Assembly: GCA_028456385.1 (NCBI GenBank) | Contig: JALNQF010000006.1 | Location: 124,001 to 188,000 of the forward strand | Direction of reading: 5' to 3' | Source of the DNA: Ophiosphaerella korrae | Taxonomy: Eukaryota > Ascomycota > Dothideomycetes > Pleosporales > Phaeosphaeriaceae | DNA length: 64,000 nucleotides | Part shown: positions 1 to 11,266 of the stretch, piece after piece | How positions within the stretch are numbered: position 1 is the stretch's first letter | Layout: the number at the start of each line of letters is the position of its first letter | Made by a program: the position numbers and the translations under genes | Notes under the pieces: generated by a model | The model's input: only the letters and a program-made list of their open reading frames with translations | What the model was told of the DNA's origin: nothing | Database searches by the model: none

Positions 1-2710
1 GAAGTAGTTTTCGCAGATTTGGAAAATGTGTACCCCAACCATGATGACCCCATGTCAGAAGAGTACTCATTTGAGGAACTGCGCGCTAAGCACAGAGGGT
101 GGCTAGATTACGACTGGGCCGACATACGACGCAAAGAGCAAATTGAGGCTAGAAAGGCTGCAGAAGCCGTTGCTTCTGCCAAACAGTCAAAACCTCAAGT
201 GGACCCCCTGGTTCTCAAGCAGGTGGATGAGCAGTCATCGAAACCCAGAACAGTGCCTCTAAAAGGTAGCATCGACGATGGGATAGCTGCCAACGACGAG
301 AATACACCACCTTCACAAGAGGATCTAGAAAAGGCGAAGGCAGCAAGGAAAGCTAGGAAGGAGGAGAAGGCCAACCGAACACGAAAGATTAAAGTCATGG
401 ATGTCAAAGAAATCCGCAGCGAGACGCAAACTAGTAAGCAAGTTATCGACTTTTATCTAACTAGGATGCTAATACAGAACAGTCCAGACGAACTTAGATT
501 CGCCAAGCAAGCCAAAAATTCGGCGAAAGAAGGGTGCGCGTGAAGCGACCATGACACTGCATACCAAGGAGGCCATGGATGAGATTTATGACATTTTCAA
601 TGAACCGCTCAAGAATCCAGATGAGAGTCTCGCAGAAGCACATAGTGGAGGTGAGAGTAGTGACGGTGACGATGATGACGACACGTATACTAGTGCCGGT
701 GAGAGTACTGGTACAGGTGGTTTGTCGTGCGCCAACAGCGAATTTGGGGATGAGACCACAGCTGCTGACTTCACTTTGGGCACGAGAGTGCTCGACCATA
801 ATGACATAGGCTCGGAAGCAGACAACACTAATACCAAGAGCGATTCAGCATGGTCTGACTTCACAGAGAGCAAACACGTGCCTAAGGAACATCGAAAGGA
901 CAGTTCTGATGAGGAGTCGGCGCAATCGGATGATGATTCGTTTGAAGAGACATCACATCAAGTTGAAACCGAACAGCAACATGACCCCGATCTTGTCACG
1001 CCTACATCACCAGGAGCACCAGCATCGTTACCTACACGTTATGTGCCTGTCCCACCTGAAGATTATAACCCTGCATTCCGGCCCTACCGGGATCCAGACC
1101 AAGCGGCAAACAATCGCTTACCATTCATGACGCCGATAGTGGAGAAGACTGAGTCTTCCTTGGGCATTGCGACAGCCTATTCTCAAAAAGAATATTTCGC
1201 AGCAAAAACACCATCACGTTCAAAGGGTACACTTCCCATCCTCGAGGATGACGATGAACCCTGCAGCAGCCCCTTTTCGGATCTGCTGGGGCAAGCTATT
1301 GATGGTCCTGGAAAAGTGGCAAAACTAGCATTGAGAGACACAAAACCTATCCCCAACGCATCCAGCGAGGAAGCGAAATCCAAGGCATTAGCTGTCAAGC
1401 AACAACCAACAGCCAAAGTAACGAAACTTAGTGGGCCCATCATTCAAGATGCCCAATGTAATCCTGTGGAAGAGTCGATCCGCAAATTTATCCTCCAAGA
1501 GGTGCAACCACCGCTGAGCACCTACGACGGATATTTTGCGGATGTTGAGGAAAGTTACTGCAAGGGTGCAGACATCCGCAAGTACACGAAAATGATCTCG
1601 AAGATGAGCAAGAACACGAGCGACAAAACTATGACAAATTTGGCAATGCCACCAACCCTGAGCTTTACAGGGACAGAGCGAACATATACGGTGAAACGTG
1701 AGCTCGGGAAAGGGGCATTCGCCCCTGTGTATCTTGTCGAAAGCTCTATGCCTGAAGGTGAGCAGGACGGGGATCGGCCCGTGCAGATGGGCAAGGGCGA
1801 ATTTGGTCTGAAGCGAAAGTCTCTCGAAGCGATCAAGATGGAGGACCCTCCAACGCCATGGGAGTTTTACATCATGCGACAGGCCAAGCGGCGCTTAGGT
1901 GTATCACGACCAGCTGAGTCTATTGTCGACGCATACGAGATGCATGTCTTCAAAGATGAATGCTATCTTATTGAAGAGTTCCGCGACCAAGGAACACTAC
2001 TTGACCTCGTCAACATTGCTCGCGCGGAAAATGGGGTTATGGATGAACAACTTGCCATGTTCTTTTCCGTTGAGCTCTTTCGCACTATCGAAGCACTACA
2101 CTCCAAGGGTGTGATTCATGGAGACCTCAAATCTGACAATATTCTTGTACGCTTCGATTCTCCACCAAAAGAAGACTACTGGGGCTCAGAGTACAAGCGT
2201 GATGGGTGTAATGGTTGGGCCTCGAAGGGAATTGCACTTATTGACTTTGGCCGTGGTATTGATATGAAAGCGTTCAAGCCTGACGCCCAGTTCATTGCGG
2301 ACTGGCCTACCACTGAAGCTGACTGCGCTGAGATGCGTGAACTTCGCCCCTGGACTTACCAAATTGATTATCACGGCCTCGCCGGAATCATCCACAATCT
2401 TCTTTTCGGTAAATACATATCCACAATCGCTGAACGTGGGGCGACACTGGGTGCCGGCGCCACAAAGACGTATAAGATCAAAGAGAGTTTGAAGAGATAT
2501 TGGCAGGTAGATATTTGGCAAGAGTGCTTTGATTTGCTCTTGAATCCCTTGATGCATCTTGAGCCTGAGGAGGCACAGAAGATGCCAGTGTTGAAGGGGA
2601 TGAAGGTGGTGAGAGAGAAGATGGAGGAGTGGCTAGAGAATAACTGTGAGAGGGGGGTGGGACTCAAGGCGCTTGTAAGGAAAATGGAAGAGGCTGTCAA
2701 GAGGAGATGA
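1..2710 (+). CDS. BUB1: BUB1 spindle-checkpoint Ser/Thr kinase (5' end outside window)
   Basis: Spindle assembly checkpoint kinase acting at kinetochores. The frame is open from base 1 and reads into EEYSFEELRAKHRGW, the conserved Bub1/Mad3 segment, so the N-terminal TPR part lies upstream of the window. Exons are 1-433 and 483-2710. The intron (49 nt, gtaagc...cag, ctaac branch) restores the frame into TMTLHTKEAMDEIYDIF, a block conserved in fungal Bub1. An acidic Ser-rich linker follows. The C-terminal kinase domain has the glycine loop GKGAFAPVYLVE (about nt 1705), AIKMEDPP, the catalytic loop HGDLKSDNILV (about 2117) and the metal-binding IDFGRGID (about 2240). The kinase domain separates Bub1 from kinase-less Mad3. 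Read without the intron this would look like two genes. Confidence 0.93.
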
Positions 2711-3289
2711 GCTATACGATGTTCGATGAGGCACTTACATGGATTGGCGTTGGGTTGGTGCATGGGTAAAGCTGCATTGCTTGGAGTTGGTGGAACAGGC
2801 ATGTTAGGTGGCCCTCTGCTTACTTTCGGAAATCTTTGCCTGTTCTTGGAAATATCCGAAGAGCATCAAAGCTAATACCTCCAAATATAAGAACTACTGT
2901 TTACACTGTACGAGTTTTGTGATATCCCCAGTTCTCTTTTCGTCCAAGTGGGTGAAACTTTAGTCCCAATGGTTTGTAGCACCGCCACAGTGAATTTGGC
3001 GGGGTGGTCGTCAACACGTCTGTGCTTAACCAGTTATCGATTGTAGCCTTGAGCTACGCGTGAAGCTCACCTCCATACCATAACCGTTACCCAAAACGCC
3101 CCACCCCCCACAACCACCTGCCGATATACGCTTTGTTATTCTCAAGACTTGGGTCAAGCTTGCAAGGGCCCAAGAATACCAAGCACCAGCATAAGCGAAA
3201 AAGAAGCAGGAAAACAATTACCCCAGAAGGCCTCTCTTCACCCCACCCAAGTGCTCTGCGTTGCTCGCCTCGCCACTGCAGCCGTTGAG
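2711..3289. other. Intergenic, BUB1 to CSN3
   Basis: Noncoding stretch holding the BUB1 3' end and the CSN3 promoter and 5' UTR. The frame of CSN3 is open upstream of its ATG but has no family similarity there. No repeat or RNA gene seen. Confidence 0.6.
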
Positions 3290-4979
3290 ATGTCGGCCGA
3301 CTTGGTCAACACGCTGCTGCAGTTCCAACCGGAAGCTGCAGAAGTTAGACAGAAACGTGACTACGATCAGGCAGCTCGCAGTTTTGTCCTACAGCTTTCC
3401 AACATATCAGTATCACATTGGTTGAAGGGTGCCGAGAACTCACAAGATGTGCTTACAGTATGTTCCAAATGCGAAGAAATGGGTCATGTTCTAATTACGC
3501 TAGGTGCTCGATCCTACGTTCAATTCAATAGCGTACGCCTTCGCGTTGCGTCACCGCATTGCTGCTTTGATCGAAAAGCGAACTGTTCCTGACACGCTGA
3601 AGCCTGGGGGTACAGTGTGGAACCAGCTTGTGCAGTGGCTCGAGACATTTGACCCTATACAAATGCGGTATGCAGGACAGGAGTGGAGGAAGCTTGTAGA
3701 ATATGTGGAACAGATTGCACGCGCAATTGGATCAGTAGGTTTGATAGCTTTTTGTTGGCAGCGCAGGGAAACTGACTATAACAGCCTGGAATTGCTATTG
3801 CACCAATACGGTCGGCAATGATCCGCCTCGATGCAACGACTGGGACCTTCACATCTTCCCATCTCAACTTCATACGGCTCTGCATGGAGACTAGGTCGTA
3901 CGCCGCTGCTGAATGCATACTTGACAACTACATCCACAGTCTCCCCAGTAAGATTCCAGTCTCGGTTCGTGAAGGTCTCGAGTACTCTGTTCCCTGTGCA
4001 GATATTGCGACTAGTGGAGAGTATATAAATCAAAGCTCAGGTCACACGGACAAGATCACTCTCTCGGAGCTGCAAGAGTACCACCTATTGGGTGCTATGG
4101 CCTATCTTGGACTACGACAGTTTAAGAAGGCTCTGTTGTTCCTAGAGCATGTGCTTATTGTGCCAGCTGGTAGTGTAGCCAACGGTCTGATGCTGGAGGC
4201 GTACAAGAAGTGGGTTTTGGTGACCTGTCTTGTGGATCCAACGGTGGGCAGCGGGTTGATAGCATGAAGAGAGCATGTCTGACAATGCATAGGCTAGCGC
4301 AATACCACGAACAGCAAACGCAAACGCAATCAAGCAGGTCAAGGCTGCATCAAGAGCATACGAGGCCTTGGCAGAAGCATACGCACAGTTCAGTAATTTA
4401 TCAAGATTAAAGGCTCAGATCAAATCTGGAAGCGAGATCTGGGCAGAGGTGTGTTTGAAACGCAATATTTCTGGCAGGCGCTTACAATAAGGATAGGATG
4501 GGAACGCCGGGCTTGTAAGCGAGGTTTTGGACAGCCAGATGAGGTCGTATGTTTCGCGGCTGTCTCGCACGTTCTCGGCGATACCGGTGATGAACATTGC
4601 CAACAACCTGGGAGGCAGCGCACAGGAAGTGGGACGGTATCTGGAAAGGCTGATCAAGGATGGGTACCTCAACGCACGTCTGGAGGAGGGCGACAAAGCA
4701 AGCACGGGCACTGTTTTGCGATTCTACCTGGACCCGACGGAAGGGCCATTGGCGAAGACGGAGGAGCAGCAGCAGCAGGAGCTGTTTGAGCAGACGCTGC
4801 GAACCAACACACTGGCGAAGCAGGTCAAGGATGCCGACTACCGACTAACGTTGACGAAAGAGTATGTGGACAGTTTGAAGCGGCAGAACAAGAAACAAGG
4901 CGCGGGTGGGGAGGTGATGGACACGGCATGGGACGATGGGCTAGACGTAGAGGAGGATATCATGGTTGATCTGCATTGA
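3290..4979 (+). CDS. csnC: COP9 signalosome subunit 3 (PCI protein)
   Basis: Subunit of the COP9 signalosome, which removes Nedd8 from cullin-RING ligases and controls development and light responses in filamentous fungi. Five exons: 3290-3457, 3504-3734, 3785-4243, 4293-4448, 4497-4979. The four introns are 46-50 nt and all are phase 0. The product is 498 aa. Helical repeats fill the N-terminal two thirds (AYKKWVLV and AASRAYEALAEAYAQF are typical CSN3 blocks). A PCI winged-helix end follows, with FSAIPVMNIANNLGG and RYLERLIKDGYLNARL. The tail is acidic. The start is the ATG at 3290 (MSADLVNTLL), because the sequence upstream has no family similarity. A compound microsatellite begins about ten bases after the stop. 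Confidence 0.9.
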
Positions 4980-5086
4980 TGGCAAGTAATGATAATGAGG
5001 AGGAGGAGGAGGAGGAGGAAGAGGAAGAGGAAGAAGAAGAAGAAGAAGAAGAAGATGATGATGATGATGATGATGATGACGTCTAG
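4979..5086 (+). repeat. Compound (GAG)n-(GAA)n-(GAT)n microsatellite with overlapping acidic micro-ORF
   Basis: From about 4993 the sequence runs through GAG triplets, then GAA, then GAT, until about 5080. A 35-codon ORF starts with an ATG overlapping the CSN3 stop (tgATG, 4979), reads through the tract as Glu then Asp runs, and stops at 5084-5086. It is most simply CSN3 3' UTR. The codons are the repeat itself, so the ORF is weak evidence for a peptide. Confidence 0.8.
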
Positions 5087-5499
5087 GCTAGTACGTAGTA
5101 GTAGCAAGTATCTACTTACTACGTATGATGTGTGGTGCTTCCCCTGGCGGCGCTGGGAGTCGGGCCGGATTGAGCCTGGTTGGAACTATCCCCTGGGCTT
5201 CCATGCCATGGGGCCTGGCGACACTCCAGCTCGACTCCTTCAGGCCACTCTGCGGGCTTTGTGCGTGCAACCTGCAACGGCAACTGACGACGACACGACA
5301 CGACACGACACCCCATCTCTATATAGCACACGGCACCACACGGCACACGACACAGCACACAGCACACAGCGCGCACGGCAGCCGTTCCTGCACAGCGCGT
5401 TCCTGCACCGGCCAGCCATGCCTGCGTGCCGCGCTGCATTAATGTCGGCTTAGTTCTGAGACACGGCCAACCCAGCGCCCGGCGCCCTCGCCAACCACG
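5087..5499. other. Intergenic upstream of the MIT-domain gene, with CGACA repeats
   Basis: Promoter and 5' UTR of the MIT-domain gene. It holds a short imperfect pentanucleotide run (cgaca, about 5288-5312), CA-rich imperfect repeats up to about 5380, and a TATA-like tatatag near 5319. Confidence 0.5.
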
Positions 5500-8400
5500 A
5501 TGAAGGTCGATAGCATGCAGATGCAGATGCAGATGCAGCCCGCCGTGCAACACCAACACGCACCCGCACCCATCGCCGGCCACCACCACCGCCCGCACCG
5601 CCCGACGTCGCCGCGCAACCCGTCCTCGCGCTCCTCGTCGTCGGTCGTCACCGTCCAGAGAGCCCGCTCGCTCTCGCTCAGCTCCAGCGCCCCCCACCCG
5701 CCCTCCGCCCAAGCCACACCGCCTCCGTCCACCACCACGGCCACCACCACGGCCATCACCACCACCGCCTCCCGACGGCGCTCCAGCGCAGCGAACGGCG
5801 CAGCAGATGGAATTGACTCCAACGCCAACATCAACCGCTGGTCGCAGAGCACCGCCAGCAGCCTCTCGCGCAGACTAAGCATTAATGGAGACTCGTCGCC
5901 CATCCTGGACCTCCGCTCGACTGTGACGGCTGCTGCTCCGGCCAAGCTCCCCCGCCTGCCGCCCATCCTCCTGCCTGCCACCGTCTACGACCCCAACTCG
6001 CCCGCCACCGACTCCACCAACATCACCGACATCTCGCCCTCCACCGCCGGCCTCTTCACCCCGGGCCTGCTCAACGACTACTTCGGCGCCGGGCCTGTTC
6101 CTCCCCACCCCGGCCCCCAGCGCCCGCCGTCTCGCTCCAAGGCCGAACGCGTGCTGGGAAAGTCGCCGCTGGCATCGCCTGCAGTCATTGCGGGCCTCGA
6201 CGACCCAAGGCACGCTCCTGCTCCGGGCGCCGCTCGCCCTGCCACAGCACGGCGGCCTTCGCTCTCCACGCCAAGGGACGCGGCCCAGAAGCCGTCGCAC
6301 GCTGCGGGGCACCGGCCTGCCACCTCCAAAGACCACACCAGAAGCAGAAGCCGCGACCACAGCAGGAGCACAAGCAAAGACCACCACCGAGTCGAAAGCA
6401 ACGCCAGTACCAGACTAGACGACAGCTACCAGGGCACCCCTCCCCGCACCCGGGAGCGGAGGGAGAAGGACAAGAAGACGATGCTTTCGAGAGCGCTGCA
6501 AAAAGCGAACACGGCAGTACTCCTCGACAATGCACAGAACTTCGAGGGCGCCATGGAGGCGTACGAGGATGCATGCAAGCTCCTCCAACAGGTCATGATC
6601 CGCAGTTCGCAGGATGAGGATAGGCGGAAATTGGACGCAATTGTAAGCTTCTTGCAGACCGTGCCACAGCCCCAATGCTTGTGGCAGAGCCATTGGTCAA
6701 TGCTAACCCTGCCAGCGAGTCACTTACACCAATCGCATCGAGGAGCTACGCCGACTGGATCCGGGCTACTCCAACGGAAGCGGAAAGTCCCTGCCTGCAC
6801 GTCCCATGAGCGGCGAATCATTGGATGAGCAACCATCTATGCTGCTAATGGATGATGAGCCCTCTGTAGTACAGACTGCGACGATAGCACGAATCGTAAA
6901 CGACCGCCCTGGCGATGATCCGCCGTACAAAGCAGAACCAGAACCGCCTCCTCCGCCTCAGCTGCCCCTCCGCAAGCCCGAATCTGGCCCACGAGAATCG
7001 GTCATTTCTACTGCTATTCGTGATGTAGAGAGAGGAATGAACCCGGCGCCCTTCTACTTGCGCCCGCCGCCTGGGCGGTTAGCGCATGATACAATGGCTC
7101 GAGGAAATCTTGGTCTGGAATCTCCAATGGATAGAACCTACATGCCTCCGCCTCTATCGCCCAACAGAGCAAAATCCCCTCTTTTTAACCTTGAGCCAGT
7201 GGAGCCCAAGAATCGATTACAGCCGCAGCAACCAACCCAAACAAAACACCAACGAGCACACAGTAGCGAATCGACGTCGTGGCTTGATACCATTGACGAG
7301 TCTGGAGGGTCTTCATGTTCGTCTTCTGTGCACTCAACGTCACCAGGTGGAGTACGGCGGAAACACATTAGGAATACAAGTGGAGCTACTGAAGCCGAAT
7401 TTGATGCAGCCCTGGATGCCGCTGTCGAAGCTGCCTATGACGAAGGATATGAGCCATTCGACGACGAGGAATCAGTTGATCTCATGGCGACAAGAATGAG
7501 AAATGTGGAATTGGCCAAGGAGCGAGTACGGGAAGCGGAAAGAGAAGAAGCAATCGCAGCTGCCAAGTACCGCTACAAAGAAACACAACTCCAAAACGAA
7601 GCATTACCACACGTAAGAGAAAGTGCAGAGCTTGGTTACAACGATGAAGCAGATGAGGAAGAGCGCTTATTAGACGAAATGACCGAGTACATGCTTGATG
7701 GATTTGACTTTGATTTGCAAACAAAGTCGTCATTACCGCGCCAATCAGGCTCGAGCGGCTTTTCTGGAAGCACATACAACAGTTCAGTGTCCTCGCACAG
7801 AACAACAGGTGGAACATCACTCTCGACCGTTGCGGAAGTATTGCAACCAGGAACCTCCAAAGCAGCGCCTTCACATTCTCCGCCCGCAATTCCTGCGCCA
7901 TCTATCGCATTACCTCCTGTTCCGGAAGCGCAAACAGTCCAAATCAATGATACCGCTGAGGCTACCCCACGCCCTACCACCGCAACTAAAGATGCTGCTT
8001 CAGTCAGGAGTCGGAGATTATCTGGTCAGAATGCCAAAACTCTCAAGATTGAAACCTCGTTACCTCCCGTGCCTGCTGCTCCGCAGACGGAAAAGCCTGC
8101 AGTTCCGGCCAAGGACTCGCCGCTGGCTATTCCAATACCCCCCAAATCTGCAGTTGCCGCTACATTCAACACCACCATTACCCAGCCAACTCCAGACTCT
8201 GTATTTAAGATGCCAACCCTACCACAGCCTTCTCAAGGTATGGGTTTAGCAGTCCCCTCACCACAGGCGCCGCTTCACAGCCCTGCGGAAATAACAACCC
8301 CAGCCACGCCAGCACTGAGTCACGCGGTATCTGTAGAATCCGGACTCATGCCAGGGTCGCCAAAAACTGGAAAGGTATCAGCAACAGGCATCAGAAAGAA

Positions 8401-9595
8401 CAAGTCATCGCTCAGCCTTAAGCAGCGCACCTTATCAATATCGAGCCCCGATGGTTCTGATGCGTCTGTTGGCACGCCCTTGAGCCAAACATTTTCAATT
8501 ACGGGACCACGCAAACCAAGCGTTGGTGGCTTACCATTAGCAACACCCAGTATTCCTACCTTTAATGTCGATGGGCTCCCTAGTGGGGGTATGCATCTCT
8601 TCGAGAGCGATATACACTCACCGTTCTCCCCAGGTTCGCCGAGTCCCGCCGTAGCTAATGCGCCAATACCCCTGGAGCCATGCCCAGATTCATATCTATT
8701 GCGACCATTTTGGCTCATGAGATGTTTTTACCAAACCATTGCGCATCCTCGTGGTGGTTACTTGTCCACAAAGTTGTTCATCCCTCGTGATGTGTGGCGG
8801 GTAAAGGGCGTCAAGCTAAAAAACATCGAGGACAAAGTGGCAAATTGTGATTTGCTCACTGCAGCCTTACAGAAGCTAGCGACTGTCGACACATTAGATG
8901 CAGATGCTATGCTCGAAGAGATGCAGGCGCTTGAAGTTATACTTGACCAAGTACAAACGCAGTTATCGAAGAAACTTGGTAATGAGGTTGGTGTGCATAC
9001 CGTTTCAACACTCTTCAAGGACGCATACACTGTCGGCGAAGGAGCAATGCCTGACGGTCTGACACGAGTAAACACTCAAGACCACCCACCAAAAAGCGCA
9101 GTTGCGCAGGGCAAATCATATCTTACCTCATGGCGTAAACTCCGGTCAAAGAACTCAGGTGTCAATCTCGCAAGCATGGCCAGCAGTAAGGGTGAGGTCC
9201 CCAAGGACTCACTAATAATGACGACCCTGCCGATGACAAGTCTACACACAATTCGCTTTGCAAAGCGAGACATATCGAACGTGCACTTCGAGGGCCCCAA
9301 TTCTGGGTACATGAGCAGCTTAGCGAAGTTATTTGATGCGGTCCAAATACTAGGTATGTCCTGACTGTCATACTTCTTAAATACATGTTTACTAACTCAC
9401 TAACTAGACCAAATCGCCCGCCAAGTAGAAGATCCAGGCCTCAAGCATTCATCCCCAACCCACGTCGGCCTCGAGCTCTCAGCACGCCATGCAGCCGAGT
9501 TCTTCGGCTTCTACATCTGCCGCTTCGTGCTCACAGATGTCACCATGATGCTGGACAAATTCATCAAACGAGGAAGTGAATGGGTCCTTGTATAA
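5500..9595 (+). CDS. Large MIT-domain protein
   Basis: Predicted 1322 aa protein from three exons: 5500-6642, 6716-9353, 9408-9595 (introns of 73 and 54 nt). The N-terminus is low complexity, rich in Met-Gln, His, Pro and Ser. An MIT (microtubule interacting and trafficking) helical bundle follows around nt 6480-6770, with LQKANTAVLLDNAQNFEGAM and, across the first intron, TYTNRIEELRRLD. MIT domains usually bind ESCRT-III tails or VPS4-type partners. The middle is disordered and Ser/Pro/Thr rich. The conserved C-terminal part (from about nt 8680, SYLLRPFWLMRCFYQTIAHP) is helical and ends in exon 3 (FFGFYICRFVLTDVTMMLD). The architecture matches uncharacterised fungal MIT proteins. The exact role is unknown, and an endosomal or microtubule role is inference. 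Confidence 0.85.
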
Positions 9596-10236
9596 TCTCA
9601 ATGGAGGTAAGATTAATCACCATCCCACATTGTACTATTGCCAATGTTCTCGATGTCAATCCCAATGCCATCCGAACATTTCTTCTTTTTTTTGCTTCCA
9701 AATGTGTGTACTTGGAAATCACCCTGTTTGTTGCATTTGCATCCTCACAGGGCATATAGGAGTTGGGTCGTATCGTTCATGAAGTTCATGCGAAAAAGAA
9801 CCTCTTTTCTTTCACAATGGGGGGTTTCTGGAAGGGGAGTGCGTCGCAGTTTGGTATAGACTTGCCGCCTTTTTTTTTCACTTTGCTTTGCTTTACTTTA
9901 CTTTATTTGTCAGAGATATCCCTCCCATTGCAAAGATTTTCGTTGGTAAAGCATGTTTAGCTGCTATTTATATTTTAGCTCAGATGTTCAATTGCAACTC
10001 CGTTGCCAAGCATGTGCTAGATCTGCGCAGTTGGGCTGGTGTGGATGCGTGGTTTCCTCGCGGTGATTCTTGCTATTGTGAGATATTGGTGTGGCAAGCA
10101 CAGCAGACATATTCCGCCGTGTAGACCAGCTACATATAAGACGAACAGAATTAGCCTCCAATTGCAAATAGCTGCCCAATCCTGCCATGTTCAACGCCCC
10201 CATTAGCCACTCGGGCAGGTCGATCTTCCAACTTCG
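9596..10236. other. Intergenic between convergent genes
   Basis: 3' regions of the MIT-domain gene and the minus-strand secreted-protein gene. It contains a T-rich pentameric run (ctttg/cttta, about 9878-9908). Small ORFs here have no recognisable similarity. Confidence 0.5.
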
Positions 10237-11266
10237 TTACCATATTGCCGTCGCCTTCACTTTTTCAGCAGGCTCCTGGTCTTCTTTGTCTCGCCCCCAT
10301 AGCTCCGCATGCGTATAGTGTTTGCCAGAAGCAGGAGCCTTTCTGTGCGGCCGCCCAACAGTTTCACTCACTTTACGTTTCCAGGCGCCTGAGTCGCCGT
10401 CTGGGGGATTGGCCTCTAGATCGATAGTTGAGCTGTCGCTGTTTGCCACCTTTCCGGGCAAATTGAGAAAGCGGTTCCATGCTGCTTGTGCATTCTCAAG
10501 ACTGCTGCTTGCTCTGATGGTGCGGAGGACGGCTTGGCTGCCAATGAGATTACCTTGGAGCATTGCCGATTGGAGTGTGGATATGGACTGTTGAAGACCA
10601 TCAATAGCTTCGCGGACGGGCTGGTTCATCTCACGATGATGAGCTCTGCAATTTTGTTAGGATGGTCTATCTTCTTGGCAAGGGCCCAGATGCATCATAC
10701 CGACCCAGCGATGTCAGGGAGGTGCTGAGGCTAGGGATGCTGGAGATGAAGTCGATATAAGGCGTTGACAGATCAGCTGTAGCATTGATGGTAGCAGTTG
10801 GTATTGCTGAAGGCATCACTATGCTTCTGCTTAAAGGCAGTGTGGGTGTTCCAGGTGTAGGTGCCGTAGCATTGAGGCCCACGTTTGTCATGTTCTTAGG
10901 TAGCGCCCAGGCAGTCTGTCATTATATCGTAAGCTTCTTCCCAGCAACAAGAGTGAGTTGTGTACTCACCACATTGGTGTCGATCTGGAACTTGATGCCG
11001 AGCACCGTGCTCGTGATGTTGTTTACCAAATCTGCAGTTCCCAGCCCACTTCCGCCACCAAAGGGAAAGCCCCAGCCCCGGTTCGGATTTTTTTGGTCTC
11101 CGATTGTGTTGGAAGCTGCATTGATCACAGTCCTCAAGTCTCTAAGGTCTTGCACAGCAGGTGTGGCGATAGCGACTGGGGCGAGGATGATACCAGTGAC
11201 GAACATGATGACGTGCAGCGAGTGGACTTTGATGGAAACCGAGGACATACTAAAGTTATGATGCAT
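10237..11266 (-). CDS. Secreted protein of unknown function
   Basis: Three exons on the minus strand: 11266-10970, 10894-10701, 10645-10237 (introns of 75 and 55 nt with good gtgagt and gtatga donors). The product is 299 aa, or 293 aa if the second Met at 11248 is used. That Met starts a clear signal peptide with hydrophobic core VIMFVTGIILAPVAIATPA. The mature part has several N-glycosylation sequons (NIT, NMT, NAT), a Pro/Thr/Ser stretch and amphipathic helical segments (REAIDGLQQSISTLQSAML). The tail is charged. I see no cysteines, unlike typical small effectors. The helical parts faintly resemble hydrophobic-surface-binding (HsbA) type proteins, but I would not assign that family. Confidence 0.75.

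Noticed and set aside
19..2710. Two separate genes at the left edge
   Set aside because: A 49 nt intron (434-482) joins both frames into conserved Bub1 sequence.
4838..5107. Minus-strand poly-Phe/Leu/Ile ORF
   Set aside because: Antisense reading of the same microsatellite.
4989..5453. Arg/Lys/Met-rich plus-strand ORF
   Set aside because: It is the triplet microsatellite read in another frame followed by CA-rich repeats; no coding character.
5439..6574. Several long minus-strand Arg/Gly-rich ORFs
   Set aside because: Antisense of the GC-rich exon 1 of the MIT-domain gene; no domains.
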